Shown: positions 17,666-27,695, numbered from the stretch's first letter. The stretch: DNA of 64,000 nucleotides from Pseudozobellia sp. WGM2 (GCF_017810075.1 NZ_JADNYK010000002.1:558001-622000), one strand, 5' to 3'. Numbers and translations: made by a program. Notes: generated from the sequence alone by a model not told the origin.

Positions 17666-20221
17666 ATGAGAAAAATTTATTTTACAATGGTCGCCTTCTT
17701 CATCGCGGCCGTAGCATTTTCACAAGGTACGATAACAGGTACTGTTATTGACGGTGAGATTAATGAGCCCCTACCAGGGGCAAGTGTAGTAGTTCAAGGT
17801 ACAACGGTAGGTACCTCTACCGATTTTGATGGTAAATTTACGATAGAAGTTCCTCAGTCTACAGGAACCTTGGTTATATCTTACATTGGGTACACACCAA
17901 AAAGTATACCTTTTTCTAGCACAGGAAGCCTTCCGCAAATCGTTTTAGAGCCTAATGCAGATGAGTTGGATGGTGTTGTTGTTGTAGGTACAGGAATTAT
18001 TGACTTGGCTCGCGATAGAGAGACGCCTATTGCCGTTTCTTCTATTGGTGCAAAGCAAATACAGGAAAAAATAGGAACTCAAGACATTACTATGACCTTG
18101 GTTAATACGCCTTCTGTATATGTTGCGGGTCAATCAAGTGGTTATGGAGATTCAAGAATGTCGGTTCGTGGTTTTGGTCAAGATAATACGGCCTTCTTAT
18201 TGAACGGTCAGCCAATTAATGGTATGGAAGATGGTTTGATGTATTGGTCGAACTGGTCGGGTATGGCAGATATAGCTAATGGAATTCAGATACAAAGAGG
18301 TCTGGGTTCATCTAAATTGGCCATTTCTTCAGTTGGTGGTACTGTCAATTTTGTGACAAAGGCAACTGATAAAAAAGAAGGTGGTTTTGCTTATTATGGT
18401 ATGGCAAATGATAGCTATTATAAGGGTACTTTGGGCTATAATACCGGAATGAATGAGAATGGTTTCGGTGCTAGTGTAATGCTTAGTCACTGGCAAGGAA
18501 ATGGTTATAATGATGGTACCGAAGGGTATGGTCAGAATTATTTCATCTCTTTAGGTTATTCCCCCAATGACCGTCATAATTTTAACTTTTTGATTACCGG
18601 TGCGCCTCAGTATCACGATCAAAACTTTTCTAAGCGCATTTCTACGTATTTAGAGTACGGCAGAAAGTATAATAATAATAATGGCTATTTGGGTGATGAA
18701 TTTATTTCAGAGCGTGGTAATTATTACCATAAGCCTGTAGCTAACCTTAACTGGGATTTCAATATTAATGATAAGTCTCAACTTTCTTCGGTTCTTTATG
18801 CATCTTGGGGCCGAGGTGGTAGTGTAGGCCCTGTCGGAAGCAGTGTGCGTACGGACGACGGATATGTTAATTGGAGTGCTATTATTGCCAATAATGAGGC
18901 AAGTGCCGATGGTTCTGCCACTTATGCATTACGTAACTCAGTTAATAACCATGCGTGGTATGGTTTAGTGACGAATTACAAGCTTGAATTAACTGATAAT
19001 CTTGATTGGAACGTGGGCTTTGATTTACGTTCGTATAAGGGAACTCACTTTAGACAGATTCATGATTTACTAGGCGCCGATTACTTTCAGGATAATGGTC
19101 ACATAAGATACCCATCCGGTAATCAGATTTCAGCGACCTTTAAAGCAAACCCTTGGAGTGCTCTAGGAGGTTTTGCAGATGAGAGCGAAAGATATGCTTG
19201 GGATTATGATGAAAGAATCAACTATGGTGGTATGTTCACTCAATTAGAGTACGCAGTCGAGAATTTCTCAGCATTTATGCAAGGGTCGCTTTCATCTCAA
19301 TCGCACATCAGATGGGATAGATATCAATATACCGAAGCAAATGAGGAGTCTGAAAAAATTTCAAACGGAGGTTATAATATTAAAGGTGGTGCCAGTTATA
19401 AGATAAGCGAAGCACACACTATTTATGCAAATACAGGTTACTATTCTAGACAACCTTACCACGATAATATCTATTTGAACTTTACTAATGATGTAAACCC
19501 ACTAACGGAGAATGAGAAGATATTCGGCTTAGAAGCAGGTTATGGTCTTCGATTAAACAACTTCTCTGCCAATCTGAATCTTTATCGCACCTCCTGGGAA
19601 GATAGAGTAGTCACCTCTTCAACCACTGATGACGTAACTGGTCAAGAAATATTCACATCGAACTTTGGTGTCAAACAATTGCACTCAGGTCTTGAAATTG
19701 ATGCTAAGGGTCGTATTAATCAATTAATGCTACGCGGTTTCTTATCTATCGGTAATTGGGAGTATTCCGGTGATGCTAGAACGCTAGTTAGAGATGAAGA
19801 CAGAAACATATTGTCAGAAGAAACGGAAGATGTTGATGGTGGTAAAGTTGGCGATGCTGCTCAATTTACTTTCGGATTAGGTGCTGATTATCAAATATTG
19901 GAAAACCTATCTGCCGATGCAGATTACAGATTCTATGATAATCTTTACGCAGATGTAGGTGCAATCAAAGAAAACCTTGAATTACCTAGTTTTGGAATTC
20001 TTGATTTAGGTGCAACTTATAATATACCTATCGCTGGGGCGAACAATTTAAGCTTAAGGTTTAACGTGAATAATGCACTGCATAAAATTTACATATCTGA
20101 GCTTACCTCAGCTAACCTACCGACAGCCGGAGAGGAAACTTATGACGGGTTGGCCGTATCTAATTTCGCTTATTTCGGTCTTGGAAGAACCTGGAATTTA
20201 AGCTTACGCTATAGTTTCTAA
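17666..20221 (+). CDS. TonB-dependent receptor with CarboxypepD_reg-like domain
   Basis: An outer-membrane receptor of 851 residues. A signal peptide (MRKIYFTMVAFFIAAVAFSQ) is followed by a carboxypeptidase-regulatory-like beta domain (about 21-100, GTVIDGEINEPLPGASVVVQG), a plug domain (about 120-235, SVRGFGQDNTAFLLNGQPING) and a 22-strand barrel ending in aromatic Phe (SLRYSF). The substrate is not evident and no SusD partner follows, so a small iron-complex, vitamin or peptide ligand is likelier than a glycan. The ATG used begins the signal peptide; an upstream in-frame start lacks support. A strong terminator follows. Confidence 0.93.
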   Translation: MRKIYFTMVAFFIAAVAFSQGTITGTVIDGEINEPLPGASVVVQGTTVGTSTDFDGKFTIEVPQSTGTLVISYIGYTPKSIPFSSTGSLPQIVLEPNADELDGVVVVGTGIIDLARDRETPIAVSSIGAKQIQEKIGTQDITMTLVNTPSVYVAGQSSGYGDSRMSVRGFGQDNTAFLLNGQPINGMEDGLMYWSNWSGMADIANGIQIQRGLGSSKLAISSVGGTVNFVTKATDKKEGGFAYYGMANDSYYKGTLGYNTGMNENGFGASVMLSHWQGNGYNDGTEGYGQNYFISLGYSPNDRHNFNFLITGAPQYHDQNFSKRISTYLEYGRKYNNNNGYLGDEFISERGNYYHKPVANLNWDFNINDKSQLSSVLYASWGRGGSVGPVGSSVRTDDGYVNWSAIIANNEASADGSATYALRNSVNNHAWYGLVTNYKLELTDNLDWNVGFDLRSYKGTHFRQIHDLLGADYFQDNGHIRYPSGNQISATFKANPWSALGGFADESERYAWDYDERINYGGMFTQLEYAVENFSAFMQGSLSSQSHIRWDRYQYTEANEESEKISNGGYNIKGGASYKISEAHTIYANTGYYSRQPYHDNIYLNFTNDVNPLTENEKIFGLEAGYGLRLNNFSANLNLYRTSWEDRVVTSSTTDDVTGQEIFTSNFGVKQLHSGLEIDAKGRINQLMLRGFLSIGNWEYSGDARTLVRDEDRNILSEETEDVDGGKVGDAAQFTFGLGADYQILENLSADADYRFYDNLYADVGAIKENLELPSFGILDLGATYNIPIAGANNLSLRFNVNNALHKIYISELTSANLPTAGEETYDGLAVSNFAYFGLGRTWNLSLRYSF

Positions 20222-20242
20222 GAATAAATCATAGTCATTATT

Positions 20243-20270
20243 AAACCCCGCCGATTAGCGGGGTTTTTTA
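20243..20270 (+). terminator. Terminator after the TonB receptor
   Basis: A 9-bp perfect stem AAACCCCGC / GCGGGGTTT with loop CGATTA, followed by T's. Confidence 0.9.
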
Positions 20271-20312
20271 TGCTCAAAAAACTGTACATTTAAGGCTTCA
20301 AAAAATCATATT

Positions 20313-20753
20313 ATGTACGAATTAATTCAGGTACTTCATTCTTATTTGGCATACATCGTTTTAATATTGTTATTTATGGCCGTAGCAAACGCTATGATGG
20401 GCTGGGTAGGCAATAAGATGTTTACCATGCAAAAAGATTTACGCCTTAGCCTGTTCGCCCTTATCCTTTCCCATATTCAACTTCTCGTAGGGCTAATTCT
20501 CTATTTTGTTTCTCCGAGCGGTATAAAGGCAATTCAAACGCTGGGCATGGGCGGTTTAAATTCGGCTTCCCGTTTGTTGGCATTGGAGCATCCTCTAATA
20601 AATATTATAGCCATTGCTTTCATTACCATAGGCTGGTCAAGGCATAAAAAATTTATGGAAGGCAACAAAAAATTCAAAAGCATTGCCATTTTCTACGGCC
20701 TCGGATTGGTACTGATACTTAGCCGTATTCCGTGGGGGCAGTGGTTCAATTAA
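20313..20753 (+). CDS. Four-helix membrane protein (cytochrome b-like)
   Basis: A 146-residue integral membrane protein with four hydrophobic helices (about 8-30, 45-68, 88-108, 122-140). Histidines at the start of helix 1 (LHSYLAY), in helix 2 (SHIQLL) and in helix 3 (EHPLINI) recall small haem-b binding membrane proteins, which is how such flavobacterial proteins are usually labelled. The haem assignment is inference. It stands alone between a terminator and the DUF1080 gene. Confidence 0.8.
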   Translation: MYELIQVLHSYLAYIVLILLFMAVANAMMGWVGNKMFTMQKDLRLSLFALILSHIQLLVGLILYFVSPSGIKAIQTLGMGGLNSASRLLALEHPLINIIAIAFITIGWSRHKKFMEGNKKFKSIAIFYGLGLVLILSRIPWGQWFN

Positions 20754-20820
20754 AACCTTTAATTGAACACTTTTAGATTATAGTAAGCAAACTAACTTTA
20801 ATTATAACCTGTTATTACCA

Positions 20821-21408
20821 ATGAAAAAATTATTTTTTTTAACCGCAGTATTAGTTTCGACCTTAACTTTTGGTCAGAAAGAATTATTTAACGGAAAGAA
20901 TCTTGATGGATGGTCTATCTACGGAACTGAAAAGTGGTACGTAGAAGATGGACTATTAATTTGTGAAAGTGGGCCGGACAAAGGTTACGGATACCTTGCC
21001 ACCGATGAACATTACAAGAATTTTGAACTTACATTAGAATTTAAGCAAGAGGCCAATGGCAATAGTGGTGTTTTCATTCGGTCGACCATTGAAGGTACTA
21101 AAATTAGTGGTTGGCAAGTCGAAGTTGCACCCCCGGGGCACGATACAGGAGGTGTATACGAATCGTATGGTAGAGGCTGGTTGATCAAGCCTGAGCCTGC
21201 TAAAGATAAGGCCTTGAAAATGGGAGAGTGGAATACGATGAAGATTCGTGTAAACGGCGATAATATTACTTCATGGCTTAACGGCACAGAAATGATAACC
21301 TTTGAAGATGAAAAAATTGGTAAAGGAAATGGTTCCATCGCCCTACAGATTCATGATGGTGGGGGAATCAAGGTCAACTGGCGTAATATTAAATTAACCG
21401 AGTTATAG
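20821..21408 (+). CDS. DUF1080 (3-keto-disaccharide hydrolase-like) secreted protein
   Basis: A 195-residue secreted protein (signal peptide MKKLFFLTAVLVSTLTFGQ) consisting of one DUF1080 concanavalin-like jelly roll (LFNGKNLDGW near the start, FIRSTIEGTKISGWQVEV in the middle, NWRNIKLTEL at the end). Family members include 3-keto-glycoside hydrolases and lectin-like proteins. No sugar oxidoreductase lies next to it, so the substrate is open. The gene ends in a terminator that lies within the convergent gene. Confidence 0.9.
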   Translation: MKKLFFLTAVLVSTLTFGQKELFNGKNLDGWSIYGTEKWYVEDGLLICESGPDKGYGYLATDEHYKNFELTLEFKQEANGNSGVFIRSTIEGTKISGWQVEVAPPGHDTGGVYESYGRGWLIKPEPAKDKALKMGEWNTMKIRVNGDNITSWLNGTEMITFEDEKIGKGNGSIALQIHDGGGIKVNWRNIKLTEL

Positions 21409-21430
21409 ATCTGACCTATAATTTATAGTA

Positions 21431-22498
21431 TCAATACCCCTCTTTCAGAGGGGTTTTTTTTGTTTCTTTTTTTAGTAGGTGAATGTAAACTGGAAAATGG
21501 TCTGAATAACCACCGGCATAACTACCACCTGCATATGTACGATAAGGGTAGCCCTTATACTTTCCTTTTTTTGTGATTAAGTACTTAGGGTTGAAAACAC
21601 CTGCTTTCCAAAATCTGTATCCCTTAGTTTTATCGTCAATTAGGGCTTTTGTAAAGAAGATTTGATCGAATAAATTCCATTTGTCACGATATGCCAGTGA
21701 GCCTATTCCTTTTCGGTAAAGTTTTTCCATTGGATTGTATAGTTCTCCATCTTCCAAGTGATTTACCTTGCCCTTAGTTTTAAGAATTTTCTTGAAACTA
21801 TCGTTTGTCGGGTCATCGTTGAAATCTCCCATACTTATGATTTTCGCCTGAAAATCTAGCCGCTGAATCGAGTCGATTATTCGTTTGTTGAGTTTTGCGG
21901 CGGCTATTCGATTGGGTCTGCTACGTGCTTCGCCACCACTTCTAGATGGCCAATGGTTAACTATAAAATAAAACTGCTCGGCATCTAACATGCCACCGAC
22001 GACTAATTGATCTCTGGTATAATTGCGCTCATCTTCATCGTCGATCAACAATAACCTGTGGCTAGCATAGGAGGTAGGTAGAAACACTGACTTTTTGTAG
22101 AGTAGCGCAACGTCGATTCCCCGCTCATCAGGTGAATCATAATGAACTACACCGTAACCTTTTGATTTTAAGTTATGATGGTTAATTAGGTCTTCGATAA
22201 CTACGAGATTCTCTACTTCACAAATACCAACTATATCCGGGGAAGAATTAGTTCTACCGAACCCTATCTCAGAAATAACTTTGCTCGAATTATTGAGTTT
22301 TTTATTATAACGTTCTGATGTCCAGTTGTCTTTGCCCTCTGGAGTACGGTCATCATCGAAAATCAATGAATCATTTGTAGTGTCAAATAGGTTTTCTACA
22401 TTATAAAAGGCAATCGTTCGTATTCTATACGATGAACTTTCTTGGCCGTGGGCGATAAGAGCAAAGAGCAAGAGGAAAGTTGTGATTCTAAAATTCAT
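21431..22498 (-). CDS. Secreted endonuclease/exonuclease/phosphatase-family protein
   Basis: A 355-residue secreted enzyme (signal peptide MNFRITTFLLLFALIAHGQ) with the metal-dependent EEP fold: FYNVENLFDT (metal/Asn), EVENL (metal-binding Glu), HWPSRSGGEARSRPNR, GDFNDDPTND (Asp/Asn) and YSDHFPVYI (catalytic Asp-His). It could cut nucleic acids or phosphodiesters such as phosphoinositide-like substrates. It is divergent from a TonB receptor and a DUF5689/lamin-tail lipoprotein, which suggests surface processing of substrate for that receptor. Confidence 0.93.
   Translation of the reverse strand: MNFRITTFLLLFALIAHGQESSSYRIRTIAFYNVENLFDTTNDSLIFDDDRTPEGKDNWTSERYNKKLNNSSKVISEIGFGRTNSSPDIVGICEVENLVVIEDLINHHNLKSKGYGVVHYDSPDERGIDVALLYKKSVFLPTSYASHRLLLIDDEDERNYTRDQLVVGGMLDAEQFYFIVNHWPSRSGGEARSRPNRIAAAKLNKRIIDSIQRLDFQAKIISMGDFNDDPTNDSFKKILKTKGKVNHLEDGELYNPMEKLYRKGIGSLAYRDKWNLFDQIFFTKALIDDKTKGYRFWKAGVFNPKYLITKKGKYKGYPYRTYAGGSYAGGYSDHFPVYIHLLKKETKKTPLKEGY
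21436..21461 (+). terminator. Terminator overlapping the convergent CDS end
   Basis: An ACCCCTCT-TTC-AGAGGGGT hairpin plus T-run ends the DUF1080 transcript. The hairpin also encodes the last residues (TPLKEGY) of the minus-strand nuclease-fold gene. On the minus strand it lacks a T-tail, so it should work mainly in the plus direction. Confidence 0.85.
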
Positions 22499-22618
22499 GC
22501 GACTAGTGGGATATAATGGTTAATTAACGAAAAAACCATGAATTTTGTAGGTCTTATTTGTAGGATTTTTTAATTTTTCGATATCTTGATGGTATTCAAC
22601 GACCATTAAACCCGATTA

Positions 22619-25348
22619 ATGCGAGTATTTGCAGTATTGATATTTATACTTTTTGGCCCACAGAAGATTTTAGCTCAAGAGCTTCATCAGGTTAAAGGAA
22701 GTATTATAGATTTGGTTTCAAAAAAACCTTTGGTTGGGTCGGAAATCAGCATAGAGAACCTTCTAATTTCTACAACTTCAAAAAACGAAGGTGAATTTTC
22801 ACTTTCAATTTCCGAGAAGGGTGATTATATCATTTTGATAAAGGCTCGTGATTATTTGAGTAAGCGGTTGATGGTGAAAATAACTAATAGTAAAGTTGAT
22901 TTGGGAGCTATTTATCTTGAGCGTGATATTCAAACAGAGCAAACCGATAATCTTATAACCTTGACCGATTCTGAATTGCTTGAAGATGAGGCAAATTCAA
23001 ACTCTTCTGGAATTTTACAGGCCACTCGTGATGTTTTTCTTAATCGTGCAGCATTTGATTTTGGCCAGGCATTTTTTAGGGTGAGGGGCTACGATTCCCA
23101 AAATGGTCGCGTTTCTATAAACGGTATTTCGATGAACAAGTTCTTTGACGGAAGACCACAATGGAATAATTGGGGCGGGCTTAACGATATAACCCGAAAC
23201 CAACAGTTCACAAATGGGCTAGAAGCTTCTGAATTTGCTTTCGGTGGTATTTTGGGCAACACGAATATTGATACTAGACCGTCCGGTTTGAGACCAGGTA
23301 CAAGGTTGTCCGCTTCGGTGTCAAATCGCACTTATGCCGGTCGATTGATGGCCACGCATAATTCAGGACTTCACGAAAACGGATTTGCATATACTGTTTC
23401 AGCTTCTCGAAGATGGGCAAAACAAGGTTATATTGACGGCACACTTTACGATGCCTTCAGTGTGTATGGCGCTATAGAATATCATTTGAACAAAAAGCAT
23501 TCGTTGAATGTGACTGGTATCTTAGCTTCGAATCGGCGCGGTCGCTCTTCTGCCCTGACCCAAGAGATCTTTGAATTGGCCGGTAAAAGGTATAATCCGT
23601 ATTGGGGTGAGCAAGACGGTAAAATAAGAAACACTAGAGAACGTAAAATAGCCGAACCCATTTTCATGCTGAACCATAATTTTGAATCCTCTAACTTTAA
23701 TTTTAATACGGGTATAGCTTATCAAACCGGTATAAATTCAAGAAGTCGATTGGGGTATTACAACGCCCCCAACCCTGACCCTACTTACTATAGGTATTTG
23801 CCAAGTTTTTATATCAATAGTCCAATCGGGGCCAACTTCAGAAGTGCAAACCTGGCCAGAGAAGGTTTCCTAGAAGCACCACAAATAAACTGGGAACAGA
23901 TTTATAAGGCAAATACTACCAATAATGCGGCCTATATTCTTTATGATGATATAGCCCAAGACGAACAATTGGTTCTCAATTCGATTGGCAATGCTTATTT
24001 GAGCAATAGAGCCCAATTAGATTTTGGTGCTTTCTATAGAATTTTCCAATCTCACAATTATGCGAAAATAAATGATATGTTGGGAGCTGATTTTCATATA
24101 GACATCGATCCTTTTTCAGATACCTTAAACGATGTAACCGGCGAAACACAGAAAACGGAAAATCAAATTTTCAACTATAATTACAATATTGATGCTTCGC
24201 AATTTGAAGGGTTTGCCCAGTTCAAATACAATTTGGATAAACTGAATTTTTTTCTATCTGCAATGTATTCAGTCACCACTTACCAGCGAGAAGGGCTTTT
24301 TCAAAACGAGCGATTTCCTATTAGTTCATTAGGCAAAAGTAATCTTGTCAGTTTTAACGATTACGGTTTTAAGGCCGGACTCACCTATAAAATCAATGGG
24401 AGACATTGGGTCGATTTTCATGGGGCATATATAAGTCGCCCACCCGTATTGCAAAATGTATTTGTAAACCCACGTGAGAATAATGTAGTGGTTTCAGATA
24501 TTGAAAGTGAACGCATATCATCGGTAGATGTGAACTATAATTTTCGATTACCCAATCTTACGGGCAGACTCAGTTCTTTTTACTCAAGATTTCAAAACAC
24601 TACGGATATCAATTTCTTTTTTGTAGATACGGGGGTGGGTTCAGACTTTGTACAAGAGGTGCTGACCGACTTAGACAAATTACACATGGGTTTAGAGATG
24701 GGCTTGGAGTATCAACTCTCTTCCTCAGTAAAATTAAATGCGGTCGCTGCAATCGGAAAATATGTATATGCTAGTAACCCGAATTTGGTAATAAATTTTG
24801 ACACAGCAGGTCGCGAAGAAGACCTTATCAATTTAGATGGTAATCTTGATTTGGGAGCTTCTCAAATCAAAGATTATAAACTGGCTCAGGGCCCACAGCA
24901 GGCTTATGCCTTGGGTATAGAATATCGTTCTCCTAAGTATTGGTGGGTTGGGGCGACTACAAATTATTTGACGAAGAACTACGCCAATATTTCAGCTATA
25001 ACCCGAACAAACAGTTTTTATTTAAATCCGGAAACTGGTCAAAAATTTCCAGAAGCTTCCTCCGAAAATGTCGCCAAATTATTAAAGCAAACACCTTTGG
25101 ACAGTTTTTACTTGCTGAATTTGGTCGGAGGAAAATCATGGTTGAAAAATGGTAAGTACATTAGTGTTTTTGCAAGTGTCAATAATGTTTTCGATGCCGT
25201 TTTTAGAACAGGAGGTTACGAACAAAGCAGAAACGGAAATTTTGGTCAATTACAGCAAGATAATTTAAGTGGTAGTCCATCATTTGCGCCAAAATATTGG
25301 TATGGTTATGGGCGAACCTTTTTTTTAAATCTAGCCTATAGCTTTTAA
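22619..25348 (+). CDS. TonB-dependent receptor paired with a nuclease-fold enzyme
   Basis: A 909-residue outer-membrane receptor with signal peptide (cleaved after ILAQ), CarboxypepD_reg-like domain (about 22-100), plug (about 120-230, FRVRGYDSQNGRVSINGISMN) and a barrel ending in Phe (NLAYSF). It is divergent from the secreted EEP enzyme and 30 nt upstream of the DUF5689/LTD lipoprotein, so it is likely co-transcribed with the latter. The ligand is inferred to be a nucleotide, nucleic-acid fragment or phosphorylated compound. There is no direct evidence in the sequence for the ligand. Confidence 0.92.
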   Translation: MRVFAVLIFILFGPQKILAQELHQVKGSIIDLVSKKPLVGSEISIENLLISTTSKNEGEFSLSISEKGDYIILIKARDYLSKRLMVKITNSKVDLGAIYLERDIQTEQTDNLITLTDSELLEDEANSNSSGILQATRDVFLNRAAFDFGQAFFRVRGYDSQNGRVSINGISMNKFFDGRPQWNNWGGLNDITRNQQFTNGLEASEFAFGGILGNTNIDTRPSGLRPGTRLSASVSNRTYAGRLMATHNSGLHENGFAYTVSASRRWAKQGYIDGTLYDAFSVYGAIEYHLNKKHSLNVTGILASNRRGRSSALTQEIFELAGKRYNPYWGEQDGKIRNTRERKIAEPIFMLNHNFESSNFNFNTGIAYQTGINSRSRLGYYNAPNPDPTYYRYLPSFYINSPIGANFRSANLAREGFLEAPQINWEQIYKANTTNNAAYILYDDIAQDEQLVLNSIGNAYLSNRAQLDFGAFYRIFQSHNYAKINDMLGADFHIDIDPFSDTLNDVTGETQKTENQIFNYNYNIDASQFEGFAQFKYNLDKLNFFLSAMYSVTTYQREGLFQNERFPISSLGKSNLVSFNDYGFKAGLTYKINGRHWVDFHGAYISRPPVLQNVFVNPRENNVVVSDIESERISSVDVNYNFRLPNLTGRLSSFYSRFQNTTDINFFFVDTGVGSDFVQEVLTDLDKLHMGLEMGLEYQLSSSVKLNAVAAIGKYVYASNPNLVINFDTAGREEDLINLDGNLDLGASQIKDYKLAQGPQQAYALGIEYRSPKYWWVGATTNYLTKNYANISAITRTNSFYLNPETGQKFPEASSENVAKLLKQTPLDSFYLLNLVGGKSWLKNGKYISVFASVNNVFDAVFRTGGYEQSRNGNFGQLQQDNLSGSPSFAPKYWYGYGRTFFLNLAYSF

Positions 25349-25378
25349 GGGAAAACCTCATGATTTCAGAATTGAACA

Positions 25379-26785
25379 ATGAGAGCGAATAAAACTTTAT
25401 ATAAAAAAATGGTACGTCCTAATACGACTAGAGCGGGGCTAATGGTAATACTTTCAGTATTGGTATTATACTCTTGTGTAAAGAATAGAGATTTTGATGC
25501 GGCTGCAATCAGTAATTGTAGCAACGAACTAATCTCTAACGCAAGCTTTCTAGATATAAAAAACCTTTATTCAGGCGAGACTGTTCAGATTCAAGAAAAT
25601 CTTATAATCGAAGGTTACGTTATATCGTCTGATAAAGAAGGAAATTTTTTTAGTGTACTGCATTTTCAAGATAGACGGGATACTGCAACGCAAGGGTTGC
25701 AAATTGAAATTGATGTTCGAGATTCTCATTTGTTCTACCCTGTGGGGAGTAAGATATTCATAAAAGTGAAAGGTTTGTATCTCGGTCAAACACGTGGTGC
25801 TTTCAAATTAGGGGCAACATTTGAATCGTTCGGTAATATTTCGGTGGGTCGATTGCCATCAAATGTTGTCGACAGGCATATATTTATTTCTTGTGAACAG
25901 CCGGCAGAATTAACACCTACCTCTATATCGCTTGATTCTATTGGAGACCAATACTTGAGTACCCTGGTGCAATTTGATAATATGGAAATTTTTGAAGATG
26001 AATTAGGCCTACCCTTTGCTTTAGCACAAGAGGAGACTTTGAGAACCTTGGTCGATTGTGAAGACAGACAGATTAATTTGACTAACAGCGGTTTTTCCGA
26101 TTTTCAGGCAGAGTTGCTTCCAACCCAGAATGGAACTGTACAAGGTGTTCTTGTAAAGGAAAATTCTGATTATAGCCTAGTAATTCGGAATTTGGATGAT
26201 ATGCAACTTGAAAAAGACCGTTGTGAAGAACTGGTCGATGAGTTTACTTCGACCCAAATATTCATCTCAGAATTGGCCGACCCCGATAACAATACCGGCG
26301 CAAGATTTGTCGAGCTTTTTAATTCTTCAACAGAGCCTCTAAGTTTAAATGGATGGAGTCTTCGTAGATATACCAACGCCAATACCGATGTAAGTTCTAG
26401 TATAGACCTTTCGGGGCATGAGATTGGTTCTCAATCAACATTTGTTATATCTCCGAACGCCAATGAATTTGAGGCGGTGTATGGCTTTGCTCCAGATTTG
26501 GGCGTGGGAACAAACAGCCCAGCTGATTCAAATGGCGATGATAATCTAGAATTGGTCGACCCTTTCGGTGTGGTAATCGATATTTTTGGAGTTATAGGTG
26601 AAGATGGCTCGAGTACAAATCATGAATTTGAAGATGGTAAGGCAGTTCGTAAACCTGAGGTCGTCGAAGGCAACACGATTTATGACTATCAAGAGTGGTC
26701 TATTTTTAATGATAGCGGAGATGCAGAAACCACTAACGAGCCACAATTGGCTCCAAACGATTTTACGCCAGGCATTCGAAATTAA
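25379..26785 (+). CDS. DUF5689 and lamin-tail-domain lipoprotein
   Basis: A 468-residue lipoprotein (lipobox VLYSC, Cys33). Residues about 45-275 match DUF5689, an OB-like domain found in Bacteroidota surface proteins. Residues about 290-420 form a lamin tail domain (FISELADPDNNTGARFVELF, then LNGWSLRRYT), an Ig-like fold that often accompanies secreted nucleases and phosphatases. It is predicted to be the surface partner of the preceding TonB receptor. Alternative in-frame ATGs (for example at MVRPN) do not change the lipobox. Confidence 0.88.
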   Translation: MRANKTLYKKMVRPNTTRAGLMVILSVLVLYSCVKNRDFDAAAISNCSNELISNASFLDIKNLYSGETVQIQENLIIEGYVISSDKEGNFFSVLHFQDRRDTATQGLQIEIDVRDSHLFYPVGSKIFIKVKGLYLGQTRGAFKLGATFESFGNISVGRLPSNVVDRHIFISCEQPAELTPTSISLDSIGDQYLSTLVQFDNMEIFEDELGLPFALAQEETLRTLVDCEDRQINLTNSGFSDFQAELLPTQNGTVQGVLVKENSDYSLVIRNLDDMQLEKDRCEELVDEFTSTQIFISELADPDNNTGARFVELFNSSTEPLSLNGWSLRRYTNANTDVSSSIDLSGHEIGSQSTFVISPNANEFEAVYGFAPDLGVGTNSPADSNGDDNLELVDPFGVVIDIFGVIGEDGSSTNHEFEDGKAVRKPEVVEGNTIYDYQEWSIFNDSGDAETTNEPQLAPNDFTPGIRN

Positions 26786-26820
26786 TACTGAAAAAATACA
26801 AATTTTTAATAAACTTCTCC

Positions 26821-27222
26821 TTACGCAAAAACCTTTTCTAATAAAGCTTTGTTCACTGGTTTGGTTAGGTAGTTTTTTTCAAGATTATAGGTCTTTGCCT
26901 TTTCATAATCTTCAGGATTGATAGATGAACTCATAATAAATATATCGGGCCAAGTTTCTTTTGAAGGGTAAGTTTCGGTAAACTCGTCTAAAAAATCCCA
27001 GCCGCTCATTATGGGCATGTTTAAATCCACAAAAATTAGGGAAGGCAATTTTTCGCCATTATTAAACCTAAGTTCAAAATTTTCCATCGCATCTTCACCA
27101 TTTTCAAAGATGGTCAGATTCAAATCTTTAGAGGGGTGCAGCTTTGCCAGGGCTCTCTTTATACCGAATATGGCTATAGCATCGTCTTCTATTATACAAA
27201 TATCCGAAAAATCAATTTTCAT
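26821..27222 (-). CDS. Stand-alone receiver-domain response regulator
   Basis: A 133-residue protein that is only a CheY-like receiver: acidic pocket E12-D13-D14, phospho-acceptor D66 (FVDLNMPIM), switch Ser (MSSS) and Lys in LTKPV. It has no output domain, so it must act through protein contacts. It lies 64 nt downstream of a second receiver gene of the same type, behind a multi-PAS histidine kinase. It is convergent with the DUF5689 gene. Confidence 0.92.
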   Translation of the reverse strand: MKIDFSDICIIEDDAIAIFGIKRALAKLHPSKDLNLTIFENGEDAMENFELRFNNGEKLPSLIFVDLNMPIMSGWDFLDEFTETYPSKETWPDIFIMSSSINPEDYEKAKTYNLEKNYLTKPVNKALLEKVFA

Positions 27223-27286
27223 TTGATTTAATGTTCTTAGGCCTCTAATTAATTTTGGGCCTTGGTTTTAAGCTGTAAGTGAAATT

Positions 27287-27694
27287 CTATTCAGCCTTCA
27301 TTTTGCTCAAGACCGTATGTAGGTCTTCTCTAACCACAGGTTTTAATATATAATTGTTTACCACCTCATACCTTTTGATTTGTTCTAGATCCCGCGGGTC
27401 AATCGATGAACTGATAATGTAGATTAGTACTTCTTCTCTATTGTTGTGAGGAATCTGAACAAAATCTTCAAGAAAATCCCAGCCGTTCATTATGGGCATA
27501 TTTAAATCTAGAAATATAACGGGTGGCATTTTATCACCATTAGTTATCATTTCTTTCAATCCATCAATAGCATCTTGCCCGTTTGTATAGACTATAATAT
27601 TTTCACTGAAGTTTAGATCTTTCATGATTCTTTTTGTACTGTATACAAAAATAGGATCATCATCAATGATGCATGTACTGCTAATTTTAAACAT
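27287..27694 (-). CDS. Stand-alone receiver-domain response regulator, coupled to kinase
   Basis: A 135-residue CheY-like receiver with acidic residues D11-D12-D13, phospho-acceptor D63 (FLDLNMPIMNGWDFL) and Lys in ILKPV. The start chosen is the ATG 1 nt after the kinase stop codon (TAA-C-ATG), a coupling arrangement. A longer in-frame start would overlap the kinase and add no domain. It is similar to the following receiver, so the pair looks like a duplication. Confidence 0.92.
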   Translation of the reverse strand: MFKISSTCIIDDDPIFVYSTKRIMKDLNFSENIIVYTNGQDAIDGLKEMITNGDKMPPVIFLDLNMPIMNGWDFLEDFVQIPHNNREEVLIYIISSSIDPRDLEQIKRYEVVNNYILKPVVREDLHTVLSKMKAE

Positions 27695-27695
27695 G

